Program-made: the position numbers and the translations under genes
The notes under the pieces: generated by a model
What the model saw: the letters and a program-made list of their open reading frames with translations, nothing else
Databases searched by the model: none
What the model was told of the DNA's origin: nothing
In this document: positions 36,788 through 46,551 of the stretch, one piece after another
How the letters are laid out: each line of letters opens with the position of its first letter
Position numbering within the stretch: the stretch's first letter is position 1
From: Bacteroidota bacterium
GTDB taxonomy: Bacteria; Bacteroidota; Bacteroidia; B-17B0; Aurantibacillaceae
Reading direction: 5' to 3'
Assembly (NCBI GenBank): GCA_016711805.1
Contig: JADJSH010000008.1
Location: 124,001 to 188,000, forward strand
Length of the DNA stretch: 64,000 nucleotides

Positions 36788-37771
36788 TTATCTAATCTGA
36801 GATTTTAAGCGTTCAACCATATTGGTTAATTCTTTGATTTTTTGTTTTTGTTCTTCTTCAAATAAATTACGCTCATTTAACGAAAAACAAAATGAAATCA
36901 ACTCCGCTACCTGAAACAAAAAGTTAATCTCCGCTTTTTGCCACACTCTGGTAGTTTTAACTTGTTCTTGGCTTAATACACCAATCATTACATCATTATG
37001 AATAATGGGAACAAATAATAAAGAAGCAATATTATTTTTAATTAAATAGACTTCATTTAAGCTTTTAGTTAACACACTATTTTGAGCATCGTTGGCAATT
37101 AAACAAGGCTCATTTCGTAATACTGAGAAAAAGTCAGGGAAATTGCTTTCACTTAAAATCTCTCCTTCGGTATACTGTTGTGTTGCTTTGATAAATAATT
37201 TATCGCAGCTAATAGAAGTGGTATGGTATAACCAAAATCCAGAACGGGAGGCCTCTAATGTATCTGAAATGATTTGAGTGCACAATTTTCCAATTTCTTT
37301 CACATTGCCTTTGCATACAACCGAATGACGTGCTAATAGAATTAAAGAATCTTTTAATTTATCCTCTTTTAGTTCGCGTGTTTTTTCTTCGGTAATATCA
37401 ATGTATACACCTTGCAATATATAATGCGTGGTATAATCAATAATATTAGCGTTAAACTTTAACCATTTAATCTCGTTATCTTTTGTTTTAAATCTTCCAA
37501 CCGACGATATGCGTTTGGTAGTTTTAAGAGCCGCCTTTAAATCTGTTTTAAAATAATCTTTATCCTGGCCATTAATGTTATTTAAAAAAGAATCCCAATG
37601 TTTAATTAATTCATCGGCAGTGTAACCAAAATAGGTTTCGCAATTATCAGAAATAAATAAACACTCCTCTGAGTAATCTAAATTTACTTTAATGCTAGTA
37701 ATAACTCCAGGAAAAGATTTATATAACTCGTTTAATTCAAAGTCTTCTATTTTAATCAAATTAGATTCCAT
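36788..37771 (-). CDS. PAS-GAF sensory protein without an output domain
   Basis: I start at ATG 37771 (MESNLIKIEDF) because a TATCTTTG promoter box lies two bases before the longer ATG at 37804, which would place that ATG ahead of the transcript. The 327 residues contain a PAS domain (FGYTADELIKHWDSFL ... VYIDITEEK, about 45-135), a GAF domain (about 150-300, with LLFVPIIHNDVMIGVLSQ) and a final coiled coil. There is no kinase, GGDEF or DNA-binding region. It may act on a partner through the coil. Ligand unknown. Confidence 0.8.
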   Translation of the reverse strand: MESNLIKIEDFELNELYKSFPGVITSIKVNLDYSEECLFISDNCETYFGYTADELIKHWDSFLNNINGQDKDYFKTDLKAALKTTKRISSVGRFKTKDNEIKWLKFNANIIDYTTHYILQGVYIDITEEKTRELKEDKLKDSLILLARHSVVCKGNVKEIGKLCTQIISDTLEASRSGFWLYHTTSISCDKLFIKATQQYTEGEILSESNFPDFFSVLRNEPCLIANDAQNSVLTKSLNEVYLIKNNIASLLFVPIIHNDVMIGVLSQEQVKTTRVWQKAEINFLFQVAELISFCFSLNERNLFEEEQKQKIKELTNMVERLKSQIR

Positions 37772-37856
37772 GATATGGCAGAGTGATTGGTTTAAAAAAT
37801 TCATATCAAAGATATTAAATTATCTAAAACCATTAACCTAATCTTATAAACAGAAA

Positions 37857-37874
37857 ACCCGCTATGAAGCGGGT
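37857..37874 (-). terminator. Intrinsic terminator after the YHYH-protein gene
   Basis: ACCCGC-TATGAA-GCGGGT hairpin. On the minus strand it is followed by TTTTCTGTTT, so it ends transcription of the YHYH gene. Confidence 0.75.
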
Positions 37875-37901
37875 CTCACTGATTAAACTAAAAAAGTTAG
37901 A

Positions 37902-39257
37902 TTATTTTTCAATGATAATTTTTTTGGTGATGACATTATCTCCAACAATTATTTTAACAAAGTAAACTCCGCTATATAAGGTCTTCGTATCAAAATACAC
38001 AATGGTACTTCCTTGATACAATGTTTTTTGTTCAACTACTTTACCAGTGACTTCATATAAAACAACATCATAATTTTCTTTTACTAAATCTTTAATTTGA
38101 ATGGCAATTAAATCAGTAGCAGGATTTGGAAAGATGTTTATCTTACTTTCATCAATCGAATTAGAATTGATGCCAGTTGAAGAAGCCGTATAAGTTGTAA
38201 CTGATTCAGAAATGGAAGTCACTTTTGCGGCCACCTTTGTTCCATAATAAGTTGGTCCCACTAAATAAGGGTAAGCTGAATTCCAATTAGCATCTACGGT
38301 TGCGAAATAGCAGTAAATTCCTGCTGGATATTCGGGAGTTACACAAAAACGACCATTATGAATATCTAAATAATCAGAAGCTGTTGGTGTATTAAATTGA
38401 TAATCTTCTCTGAAGCTACCTAATGGATAAGTTGTATTTACTGGAGGACCAGCAGTAACAGAAGCGCCTGTGTATAGTGTATTTCTAACCGTTATATTTC
38501 TTAAACTAAAACTCGATTTCATTCTCACAATACCACCAGTTCCATTGGTATTTTTATAAGCATAAGCTCCGTAAACCGGAAAGCCATCATAAGCAAAACC
38601 AATTAATGGCGAGTGCACTGTACTATCAACAGCATACAAACCATCTGCATCATATAAATTACAAATAGTAGAAATCACATTCAAATCTAAATCAAAGGCA
38701 CTAGGGTTTTGATGATGATGATAGTTTGTTCCAGCGGGATGTCCTTTAGAACAATCAAATCCAGCTTTTTCGTATACGATTGCATCTCTATTCCACACAC
38801 CATCACCCATTCCTCCTAACGGACCACCAGCAAATGCTCCGGTTGAATTTTTCCAAGAAATTCCATCACTACAATTAAACATGGCAGCGCCATTAATAAA
38901 TACACCTATATTTCCCATAGATGTGGCAACTGCTGTTGCCGTATTTTGAACAGGTGTTAAAGGGAATTTAAATATGGCATTTTGATTCCCTGCCTGATTG
39001 GTATTGCCATCTAAATAAGGACCAACCACATAGGAAGGAATACCTTGAGTAGTAGCATACACAAAATTTGCTGAGTATTGAACACTTTGCACATTTGCTG
39101 TTAATGAAGCATCTGTAATTGCTGTTGAATTTCCAGACACATAATGGCGGCCTTTCACCGTTGTGTTTTGCAACCAAGAGGTTATTGCAGGATTGGTTTG
39201 AGCAAAAGCAAATACACTGGCTGTGATACATGCAGAGGTTGCGATTAATTTTCTCAT
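37902..39257 (-). CDS. T9SS-secreted YHYH-domain protein
   Basis: I chose ATG 39257, which begins the signal peptide MRKLIATSACITASVFAFAQ. The protein is 451 residues. It contains GHPAGTNYHHHQNP, the histidine motif that gives the YHYH family its name (here Y-H-H-H), together with FINGAAMFNCSDGISW and LIGFAYDGFPVYGAYAY, the other conserved blocks of the family. A type A sorting domain (IFPNPATDLI ... YSGVYFVKIIVGDNVITKKIII) ends the protein. The function of YHYH proteins is not established; metal binding by the histidines is a guess. The product should be secreted or surface-linked. Confidence 0.85.
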   Translation of the reverse strand: MRKLIATSACITASVFAFAQTNPAITSWLQNTTVKGRHYVSGNSTAITDASLTANVQSVQYSANFVYATTQGIPSYVVGPYLDGNTNQAGNQNAIFKFPLTPVQNTATAVATSMGNIGVFINGAAMFNCSDGISWKNSTGAFAGGPLGGMGDGVWNRDAIVYEKAGFDCSKGHPAGTNYHHHQNPSAFDLDLNVISTICNLYDADGLYAVDSTVHSPLIGFAYDGFPVYGAYAYKNTNGTGGIVRMKSSFSLRNITVRNTLYTGASVTAGPPVNTTYPLGSFREDYQFNTPTASDYLDIHNGRFCVTPEYPAGIYCYFATVDANWNSAYPYLVGPTYYGTKVAAKVTSISESVTTYTASSTGINSNSIDESKINIFPNPATDLIAIQIKDLVKENYDVVLYEVTGKVVEQKTLYQGSTIVYFDTKTLYSGVYFVKIIVGDNVITKKIIIEK

Positions 39258-39462
39258 ATAATTAGGCTTAGAGTTTTTTATTTTATTTCTTAATAGTAAA
39301 TGTATGAACAGTATTGTTAGCGAAAAAACAAAGGAGGTCAATTGCGATTATTATGCGATAAAATTATTCTCATGTTGTTTCTTCTCTTTTTATTGTGTTC
39401 GTCTTGTTTTTTGTGAATGGGGTTGTTTGTTGTGTGTTGCGGGTGTGTGGGTGTTTGGGGGT

Positions 39463-40484
39463 TCAAAGCGTCAACTTTTTAGGAAAACCATACTTTGTAT
39501 TAAATAAAAACGATTTATCAGTCAACGTTAGTAAAAAGGCTGTTAAATCAACTTTGTCGTTTGAAGTTAATAACAATTGGTTTTTGTAAATAAACAGAAA
39601 GAGTTTGACTTTGTTTAACGCCACTGGTATAATGTTTTAATACCGCAGCTATGGTTTTAAATCGCCCATCGTGCATGTAAGGAAATGAAAATTCGATATT
39701 GCGCAACGTAGGGACTTTGAATTTTAAAGAATCGCTTTTATTTTTGGTAATTCGCATTCTGCCATAATCGTTTAAAGTGGTGTCAACCTCTAAACCATTA
39801 TTTTCAAATTGTAAATTGGTAAACAAGGGTTCTGCATGACAAGCATCACAGTTTTTTTGAAATAAGGCATAGCCATTTTTTTGTTGTGGTGTGAACTGCG
39901 CTTGTTTTCGCATCACACTATCGTATTTAGAATTTGAACTTACCAAGGTTAGCATAAATTGCGACATGGCTTTTAAGGTATGTTCGCCAGTGATGATACT
40001 ATCTCCAAAAGCTTTTAAGAATAATGCTGGATAATTTTTTGATTGCTGTAATTTTTTTACAACCGATTCTATCTTCTCTCCCATTTCATCAGGATGACTG
40101 ATGGGCGCTAGTGCTTGCATATCCAAATGATTAATAGCGCCATCCCACATAAAAGATGTGTGCCAAGCTAAATTCATGAGTGCTGGTGAATTACGAGTGC
40201 CAATTCTATCTTCAATACCGTGACTCAAATCATGGTCAACATGCGTAAAAGCCGTAAAAGGCGAATGACAACTGGCGCAAGAAATTTGATTGTTTTTAGA
40301 AAGCAAAGGGTCGTAAAATAAAGCTCTTCCCAATTCAACCTTTTTGTTGTGTCAAAGGATTTTTACTAAAATCGTAAACAGGCTTTGGCCAGCTAGTTGG
40401 CACACTAAACAATGGTTCTTTAGTAATTTGAAAGGCACAAAGCACTAAAAACAAAACAATACCGATGCTCCAAACCTTTCTCAC
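39463..40484 (-). CDS. Dihaem cytochrome-c peroxidase/MauG family, MbnH-like, with two frameshifts
   Basis: Starts at GTG 40484, overlapping the stop of the MbnP-like gene as GTGA. An N-terminal hydrophobic segment precedes LGRALFYDPLLS. Two haem sites are visible, CASCH and CDACH. The rest follows the MauG fold (DRIGTRNSPALMNLAWH, LAPISHPDEMG, PYMHDGRFKTI). One extra G near 40347 and one extra base near 39580 break the frame; corrected, it ends as LTSNDKVDLTAFLLTLTDKSF, the family's usual tail, giving 339 residues. Pairing with MbnP suggests the MbnH role: oxidising a tryptophan of its partner. Periplasmic. Confidence 0.78.
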
Positions 40485-41161
40485 TTGTTGATACTTAATG
40501 ATTGAATTACTTTTTCCGAAAAATCCATGGCTTCTTGCCCAGGTGACATGATATGATGTTGTTGAGCTAAATTAATCTTTTGGAATATTTTAAGCAGATT
40601 AATATTAATTTCTATAGTTGACTTTGAAGTGATTTCAATAAATACAGTTTGTACACTATTAAAAGGCTGTTGATAGCCACCTAAATGAAATTGAAATTCG
40701 TTATGGCGCGTTTTACAAATATTACTAGTTCCTTCTAATTTAAAATTAATGTAACCGCTTTGCCAGGTCCAATACATACCTTTGGTTGGATCTAAGTCTC
40801 CGCCCATCGCGCCAGAAACATTAGTAGTACTGTCTATTCCAAAATTAAATTTCAATTTACTATAACATATGTTTGAAGGAATATTAACTAATAATGTTTT
40901 TTCATTAAAAGCGTCTATTAAATGAAACTGAACAGAATCTATCCAAACACTTTTGTTTTTTTCAAAGAGTTCAATTTTAGAAATGTAAAATCGTAAAGCT
41001 GTAATTTGAATGCTATCTGTTGTATTTAATTGATAGGTGCTATCGACCACCAATTTACTTTCACCAAAACTTGGATTAAATTTTATACATGAAGTGTTTT
41101 GCGAAAAAAGAAATACTCCTTTCAATAACCACATGATCATATAAACTATTCGCTTCGGCAT
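40481..41161 (-). CDS. MbnP-like periplasmic copper-binding protein
   Basis: 226 residues with an N-terminal hydrophobic segment (MIMWLLKGVFLFSQ). The body matches the MbnP pattern: an early strand, then the Y-x-L segment followed by IQITALRFYISKIEL, and later GMYWTWQSGYINFKLEG. In the characterised MbnP-MbnH pair, MbnH turns a tryptophan of MbnP into kynurenine to build a copper site; the WTW here is a candidate. The dihaem peroxidase gene overlaps its stop by four bases, the usual arrangement. No methanobactin genes are visible, so a general copper-binding role is more likely. Confidence 0.75.
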   Translation of the reverse strand: MPKRIVYMIMWLLKGVFLFSQNTSCIKFNPSFGESKLVVDSTYQLNTTDSIQITALRFYISKIELFEKNKSVWIDSVQFHLIDAFNEKTLLVNIPSNICYSKLKFNFGIDSTTNVSGAMGGDLDPTKGMYWTWQSGYINFKLEGTSNICKTRHNEFQFHLGGYQQPFNSVQTVFIEITSKSTIEININLLKIFQKINLAQQHHIMSPGQEAMDFSEKVIQSLSINK

Positions 41162-41363
41162 CTTATTATCTGTTATAAATATAAATAAAAAAGACTGCTC
41201 GAGTTTTATGAATAGTAGTGTTTATTGTAAAATGAGGTAAACTCCTTGTTTTGTAAGATAAATCAATGATAAAATGACTCAGAATTTATATTTATTTAAT
41301 ACGAATTTTAAACATTATCGATGGTTATTTGTGTAAATTTACATGACCTTAAATATTAATATC

Positions 41364-42361
41364 ATGAAAAAAATAAACGTTGCCATTAACGGCTTTGGAA
41401 GAATAGGAAGAGTATTCTTTAAAGTTGCTTTCACCAACCCAAACATCAATATAGTTGCTATTAACGATATCACTGATTCTAAAACGCTTGCTCACTTATT
41501 AAAGTACGACTCCGTACATGGTAAGTTTGACGGAGAAATAAAACATGATAACGACCACATTTATGTAAATGGTAAAGAGGTAAAAATATTTGCAGCTAAA
41601 GATCCTGAAAGTTTACCTTGGAAAGCATTAGGAATTGATATTGTCATCGAATCTACTGGACATTTTTTAACCAGAGAATTGGCTCAAAAACATATTACAG
41701 CCGGTGCAAAAAAAGTTATACTATCAGCACCTGCAACAGATGAGACCATTAAAACTGTAGTTTTAGGCGTTAATGATGAGTTATTAGAAGCCGACGATAT
41801 CATTATTTCAAATGCATCATGTACTACCAATTGTGCATCTCCCATGTTAAAGGTATTAAGACAATGGGGCATTGAAGAAGCTTACGTAACAACTGTTCAC
41901 TCGTACACAGGCGACCAACGTTTGCATGATGCACCTCACAAAGATTTACGTAGAGCCGTGCAGCAGCCTTAAGTATTATTCCAACAACAACTGGTGCAGC
42001 AAAAGCATTAGGTAAAATTTTCCCTGACTTAGAAGATAAATTAGGAGGTTGCGGTATGCGTGTTCCTGTGCCTGATGGTTCCTTAACAGATATTACGTGT
42101 GTTTTAACTCAATACCCAAGTGTTGAGCAAATTAACTTAGCATTTAAACAAGCTTCTGAAACAGATTTAAAGGGTATTTTAGAATATTCCGAAGATCCTT
42201 TAGTTTCCGTAGATGTTGTTGGCAACGCACACTCTGTTGTTTTTGATTCTGACTTTACTAGTGTTGTAGGTAACCTCGTAAAAATAATTGGTTGGTACGA
42301 TAATGAATTTGGGTATAGTAGCCGATTAGTGGATTTAGTGGTTAAGATGCAGAAGCTTTAA
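41364..42361 (+). CDS. gapA: Glyceraldehyde-3-phosphate dehydrogenase, one frameshift
   Basis: NAD-dependent glycolytic enzyme. I start at ATG 41364 (MKKINVAINGFGRIGR, the NAD-binding motif). The catalytic cysteine is in SNASCTTNCASP near residue 152. The frame ends early at 41972 because one base is missing near 41955: the sequence GAGCCGTGCAGCA should read through Ala-Arg-Ala-Ala-Ala, as in the family, with one more C. The second part resumes as LSIIPTTTGAAKALGK and runs through MRVPVPDGSLTDIT to WYDNEFGYSSRLVDLV at 42361. Restored length is 332 residues, as expected. An essential gene, so the lesion is almost certainly a sequence error. Confidence 0.93.
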
Positions 42362-42414
42362 CTTTTTAACCGCAATGGGCGCAGAGGTTTTAGAGATTGT
42401 ATTTTTCGTGCTTT

Positions 42415-42585
42415 TAAATTTAGCGTAGAAAATAACAACAATCTGAGCAAATAATTTGCGCGAGAATTTGGCCGTTTCCCGCACGAGTTTTGAACTCGAT
42501 CGAGGAAAACTCGGGAGGTAAATGATTTGCAAATCTTCACGCCAATCCTTTCTCAAATTGATTCTTATTTTCTACGTTAAATTTA
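42415..42585. repeat. Inverted-repeat-bounded element (MITE-like) in the gapA downstream spacer
   Basis: A 21-bp sequence at 42415-42435 (taaatttagcgtagaaaat-aa) returns as its inverse at 42565-42585 with one mismatch, 129 bases apart. Between them lies a second palindrome, CGAGTTTT / AAAACTCG (42483-42514). No coding frame is convincing. The 440-bp spacer from 42362 to 42801 otherwise holds nothing I can name, apart from the receptor gene's promoter region. Confidence 0.55.
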
Positions 42586-42801
42586 AAATGCGGATCATTC
42601 CACCTTAATTTTACTTAAAACACAACACTCTCCAACGGTTAAATACATTAAACTAATACTCTAATGGTTAAATGTAACTATACTATTCATCGATAAAAAA
42701 CTGCCTTTAACAACTCATTAACACTAGGTTTAACTTTTTTTGTATCCTTTTGCCAAACATGGCGTTATAAACTTTGTTATTTTCGCCCCAAGCAAAACTA
42801 T

Positions 42802-45540
42802 ATGAAGAGATACCTACTCTATTTATTCCTTTTAAGTTCCATCTCTTCTTTTTCACAGAAGTTATCGGTTTCGGGAAACATCCAAGATACATCGGCCAAA
42901 GGCCCACTTCCTAATGCCATTGTGATGGCTATTAAGTTAATGGATTCAACTTTGGTTGGTTTTGCCAGATCTGATGAAAATGGTTTTTTTAAATTAAAAC
43001 CTTTACCAATTGATACCTATCAGGTTGTGATTTCTCATCCAAAGTTTGCTGATCAAGGCTACTTTATTTTTGGCGACAGCAAGAATTTGCAATATGATTT
43101 CGGTAAAATCATTCTTCAACCTAAAAATGTATCGCTAGACGAAGTCACCATTTTTGCATTTAAAGATCCTGTTTACTATAAAGGTGATACATTAATATAT
43201 ACAGCTGACTCTTTCAAAACAAAAGCCAATGCTACCGTTGAAGATTTATTAAAAAAATTACCAGGATTAAAAGTTGATGCTGATGGAAAAATCACCTCAC
43301 AAGGAAAAGCCGTTGATAAAGTATTAGTAGATGGCGATGAATTTTTTGGTGGTGATGCAACTGTTGCAACTAAAAATTTAGCAGCGAGTTCAATTGAGTC
43401 GGTTCAAGTATATGAAAAGAAAAGCGATGATGTAGCCAATTCGAGCACTGGGGAAGAAACCCAAAAGATTTTAAATCTAAAATTAAAAGATGAGGCAAAA
43501 AAAGGATACTTCGGCAAAATAAGTGGCGCTAGTGATTTTCAAAAGTTTCATGAAGGGGAAGTATTGGCAAACTACTTTAAAAAGAAATTAAAAATTTCGG
43601 TCTTTGGGTTAGGAAGTAGTACTCCTAACGCGAGTTTTGGATGGGGCGATGTTTATAAATATGGTTTAAATAATGAGTTTAACAGAGAGGAAAATGAAGA
43701 TGGTGGCATGTCGATGTATTATTCAACTAACCAACCGCAAGGTATTCCGTTAACGTTTAAATCCGGATTTTATTACACAGATAAATTATCAAATAACACT
43801 AAATTAAATATAAACTATTCTTTTAATAGTAGTGAAGTCGTTTCCAAAACAACTAAAAACTCACAATACTTTTTGACCGATACAAGCTACACATCTGCCA
43901 ATACAATAGAATCTAAACAAAAAAATGAGGCGCATGCTATCAATATTGGACTAGAACAAAAAATCGATTCTTTAACGGATTTTACGTTTACCTCAAAAGT
44001 AAAATTATTAAATAATAGTTCCTCTAGTTATGATGAAACAGATTTTTTAAGTGCTAATAATATCAAAACCAGAAATACTGCCATTAATAATACTAACTCA
44101 GGTTATGGTTATGATGTGACTAATAATTTAAAATTATTAAAACGCTTTAAGAAGAAAGATAGATTATTGACCCTTAATTATAACAATACATTTTCGAAAA
44201 ATAATTCTAATGGCATTTTAAAAACCGACAATTATTTTTACGCAGATACTGCTTCATCTTTTAATACAGTCAATCAAAAGAAATCAAGTGAAAACGATAA
44301 TCAAAGTCATTTTGGTGGCGTATCATTTATAGAACCTCTCACGAAAAAAATAAAAATTGAAGCTTCCTACGACTTCATGTATTATAATAGTAAACAAGAC
44401 AAAAAAGCATTGAATAATATTGGCGGTGAGTATAATCAACTAGATTCGGCATTAACTAATAACTTTGTAAATGTAAAACAGATAAACCGTGCTGGCTTAA
44501 AATTTATTTATGAAGTAAAGAAGTTGCGTTTCACGATAGGTACTAAGGCACGCAATGTCTTTGTAAATAATAATAATGTTTTCAGAAATCAGCGTATTAC
44601 ACAAAATTTCAATAACATTTTACCATTCTCAACGATACGTTATAAGTTTTCTGAAAATAAATCATTGGACATTAGGTATACGACTAGTTCTCAAAATCCT
44701 ACTATTAGCCAACTGCAACCAGTATTTGATAATAGCAATCCTAACTTCATCAATATTGGTAATCCTAATTTATTACCTACTTTTTCGCATGGAATTAATT
44801 TGAATTTCAATTCTTGGAAATCAGTTAGTGGAAAATATACTTGGGCTGGATTAACTTACAACTACACTAATAATGATATTGCAACCGCTACGTCTTATGA
44901 TAGTATTGGTAGAACGGTTTCACAGGCCATAAATGTAAATGGTAATTATAATATCAACGGATACATTGGAACGAGTATGCCATTCTTTTCTAAAAAATTG
45001 GAAGTTGGTCCAAACCTTTGGGCATCTTATTCCGAAAATAAATCAATTATTAATAGCAAAGAAAATAAAACTCAAGATATTAGAAGTAATTTAAACCTAG
45101 AGTTTCGATTAAATCTCGAAAAAGTGGAAGCTGCCTTATCTGGTTATTATAGTTATAACTCTGCGTACTCCTCTTTAAATGTAACAAGTAGTACACCCTA
45201 TTCTACTCAAGGTATTTCTGGAAGATTAAGTATTAAATTTCCAAAAAACTTTTTATTAGAAAGTAATGCCGATTATACCATTAACAGTAAACGAAGTAAT
45301 GGTTATAATATTAATTATTTAGTTTGGAATGCGTCTTTTTCTAAAACGTTTTTCAAAAAAGAGAATTTTATTTTAGGATTCTATGCATATGATATGTTGA
45401 ACCAAAACATTAGTGTTGATCGTGATGTTAGTAGCAACGTCATTACGGATATTAAAACCAATATCATTAGTCGTTATTTTTTACTAAAAGCAACATTTAA
45501 GTTTAATAGCAATAAAACAAAAGAAGAAAATGAATTTTAA
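42802..45540 (+). CDS. TonB-dependent-receptor-like outer-membrane beta-barrel protein
   Basis: 912 residues with a signal peptide (MKRYLLYLFLLSSISSFSQ). A carboxypeptidase-regulatory-like domain (KLSVSGNIQDTSAKGPLPNA ... GDSKNLQYDFGKIIL) is followed by a plug-like region (VEDLLKKLPGLKVDADGKI, VDKVLVDGDEFFGGD) and a long barrel of alternating strands rich in Asn. It belongs to the outer-membrane beta-barrel family 3 type that is commonly followed by a GLPGLI gene, as here. The ligand is unknown. No TonB box is obvious. A TATTTTCG-type box lies 16 bases before the ATG. Confidence 0.88.
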   Translation: MKRYLLYLFLLSSISSFSQKLSVSGNIQDTSAKGPLPNAIVMAIKLMDSTLVGFARSDENGFFKLKPLPIDTYQVVISHPKFADQGYFIFGDSKNLQYDFGKIILQPKNVSLDEVTIFAFKDPVYYKGDTLIYTADSFKTKANATVEDLLKKLPGLKVDADGKITSQGKAVDKVLVDGDEFFGGDATVATKNLAASSIESVQVYEKKSDDVANSSTGEETQKILNLKLKDEAKKGYFGKISGASDFQKFHEGEVLANYFKKKLKISVFGLGSSTPNASFGWGDVYKYGLNNEFNREENEDGGMSMYYSTNQPQGIPLTFKSGFYYTDKLSNNTKLNINYSFNSSEVVSKTTKNSQYFLTDTSYTSANTIESKQKNEAHAINIGLEQKIDSLTDFTFTSKVKLLNNSSSSYDETDFLSANNIKTRNTAINNTNSGYGYDVTNNLKLLKRFKKKDRLLTLNYNNTFSKNNSNGILKTDNYFYADTASSFNTVNQKKSSENDNQSHFGGVSFIEPLTKKIKIEASYDFMYYNSKQDKKALNNIGGEYNQLDSALTNNFVNVKQINRAGLKFIYEVKKLRFTIGTKARNVFVNNNNVFRNQRITQNFNNILPFSTIRYKFSENKSLDIRYTTSSQNPTISQLQPVFDNSNPNFINIGNPNLLPTFSHGINLNFNSWKSVSGKYTWAGLTYNYTNNDIATATSYDSIGRTVSQAINVNGNYNINGYIGTSMPFFSKKLEVGPNLWASYSENKSIINSKENKTQDIRSNLNLEFRLNLEKVEAALSGYYSYNSAYSSLNVTSSTPYSTQGISGRLSIKFPKNFLLESNADYTINSKRSNGYNINYLVWNASFSKTFFKKENFILGFYAYDMLNQNISVDRDVSSNVITDIKTNIISRYFLLKATFKFNSNKTKEENEF

Positions 45541-45551
45541 CCTCACCCCGT

Positions 45552-45570
45552 CCCTCTCAGAAGGAGAGGG
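45552..45570. repeat. Hairpin in the spacer between receptor and GLPGLI genes
   Basis: CCCTCTC-AGAAG-GAGAGGG, a seven-base perfect stem, 12 bases after the receptor stop. It lacks a T run, so it could stabilise the mRNA end or be a dispersed palindrome. Confidence 0.5.
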
Positions 45571-45595
45571 AGTAGAACCAAATTATAAAACGAGC

Positions 45596-46315
45596 ATGAA
45601 ATTTTTAATTACTATATTTTTCTTCATATTAATAACCAATATAGCATCAGCTCAAATTACCTATGGTAAAATTACCTATGAGCGAAAAACTAATTTGTAT
45701 AAGAAGTTTAAAAATAATGGCGATGTGAAAGAATGGCTAAAAGAAGAAGATAAAAATAAAATAGATGTATTTGAATTATACTTCAACGATTCCTTGTCTG
45801 TTTTTAAGCCACAAGAAAGCGACCTAGTTGAGCGAATGAGTTGGGCGACTTCCAAAAACATTACCTATCAAAATTATAAAACTAATTATAGATTAACCGA
45901 AAAAAGTATTTGGGGCGAAAAATTTTTAGTGACAGATACCGTACGTCAATTTAATTGGAAAATAACTGATAGTAAACGAAATATTTGTGGCTACCAATGT
46001 CGTAAAGCTATTTGGCAAGCGAATGATAGTACTCGTATTTACGCGTGGTATTGCGCTGAAGTTATCCCATCCATTGGTCCCGAAAGTTTTGTGGGTTTAC
46101 CTGGAGCCATTTTAGGTTTAGCTACTGAAGATGGAGGCGTTATTTACTTTGCTAAAAGTGTAGAAATGGTTAAGCCTGACGCTACTGCATTAGTTCCGAA
46201 AAAATCAAAACAAAAAACGTATAAGTCAGCTGAGTTAAAAGCTCAGTTGGAAAAAGATTTCGGGAAAGAAAAATGGGGAAAAGCCATGATTTATAATCAA
46301 TTTTCTATTTGGTAG
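45596..46315 (+). CDS. GLPGLI family secreted protein
   Basis: I chose ATG 45596, which starts the signal peptide MKFLITIFFFILITNIASAQ; the frame is open further up through a hairpin that is unlikely to be coding. The 239 residues follow the family pattern: ITYGKITYERKTN at the mature N-terminus, WKITDSKRNICGYQCRKAIW, AWYCAEVIPSIGPESFVGLPGAILGLATEDG, which includes the GLPG(A/L)I signature, and a basic C-terminal tail. Members are found almost always next to an outer-membrane receptor, as in this window. The molecular function is unknown; it probably acts in the periplasm. Confidence 0.88.
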   Translation: MKFLITIFFFILITNIASAQITYGKITYERKTNLYKKFKNNGDVKEWLKEEDKNKIDVFELYFNDSLSVFKPQESDLVERMSWATSKNITYQNYKTNYRLTEKSIWGEKFLVTDTVRQFNWKITDSKRNICGYQCRKAIWQANDSTRIYAWYCAEVIPSIGPESFVGLPGAILGLATEDGGVIYFAKSVEMVKPDATALVPKKSKQKTYKSAELKAQLEKDFGKEKWGKAMIYNQFSIW

Positions 46316-46318
46316 CTG

Positions 46319-46505
46319 TTATAGAACGCTGACAACGCTGATTGAATATGTTCTATAAGATTTGATAAAAAAAATTATGGCCTCTTCAAATAATGGAAGT
46401 ACTTTCATAATACACTACTTTAAACTTATTTGCATTAACTGATCTTTTTAAATCATAGAATTATATAATCTGCGAAAACCTGTCTAATCAGTGTCATCCG
46501 CGTTC
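46319..46505. repeat. Inverted-repeat intergenic element (GAACGC...GATT family)
   Basis: TTATAGAACGCTGACAACG at the left and its approximate inverse TCATCCGCGTTCC at the right bracket a non-coding spacer of about 190 bases. The motif GAACGCGGAT recurs at 47623-47633. It looks like a REP-type family with degenerate arms. Confidence 0.45.
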
Positions 46506-46538
46506 CATTTTTTACATGATTTTATTACATTTCTTTAT

Positions 46539-46546
46539 TATATTTG
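46539..46546 (+). promoter_or_regulatory. -7 promoter element (TATATTTG) of the T9SS type B gene, near-leaderless
   Basis: TATATTTG, then TAATA, then ATG at 46552. It matches TAnnTTTG exactly and leaves at most a few bases of leader. Confidence 0.45.
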
Positions 46547-46551
46547 TAATA

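Noticed and set aside
39304..39589. Two overlapping plus-strand frames rich in Cys, Gly and Val
   Set aside because: They have no homologous pattern, run opposite the true 3' end of the MbnH-like gene, and come from a GT-rich spacer.
41940..41985. Programmed frameshift in gapA
   Set aside because: No slippery heptamer or downstream structure is visible, gapA is not known to use frameshifting, and a missing C restores the family sequence.
42335..42907. Short minus-strand frames between gapA and the receptor gene
   Set aside because: They cross the inverted-repeat element and both neighbouring genes; no conserved motif was seen.
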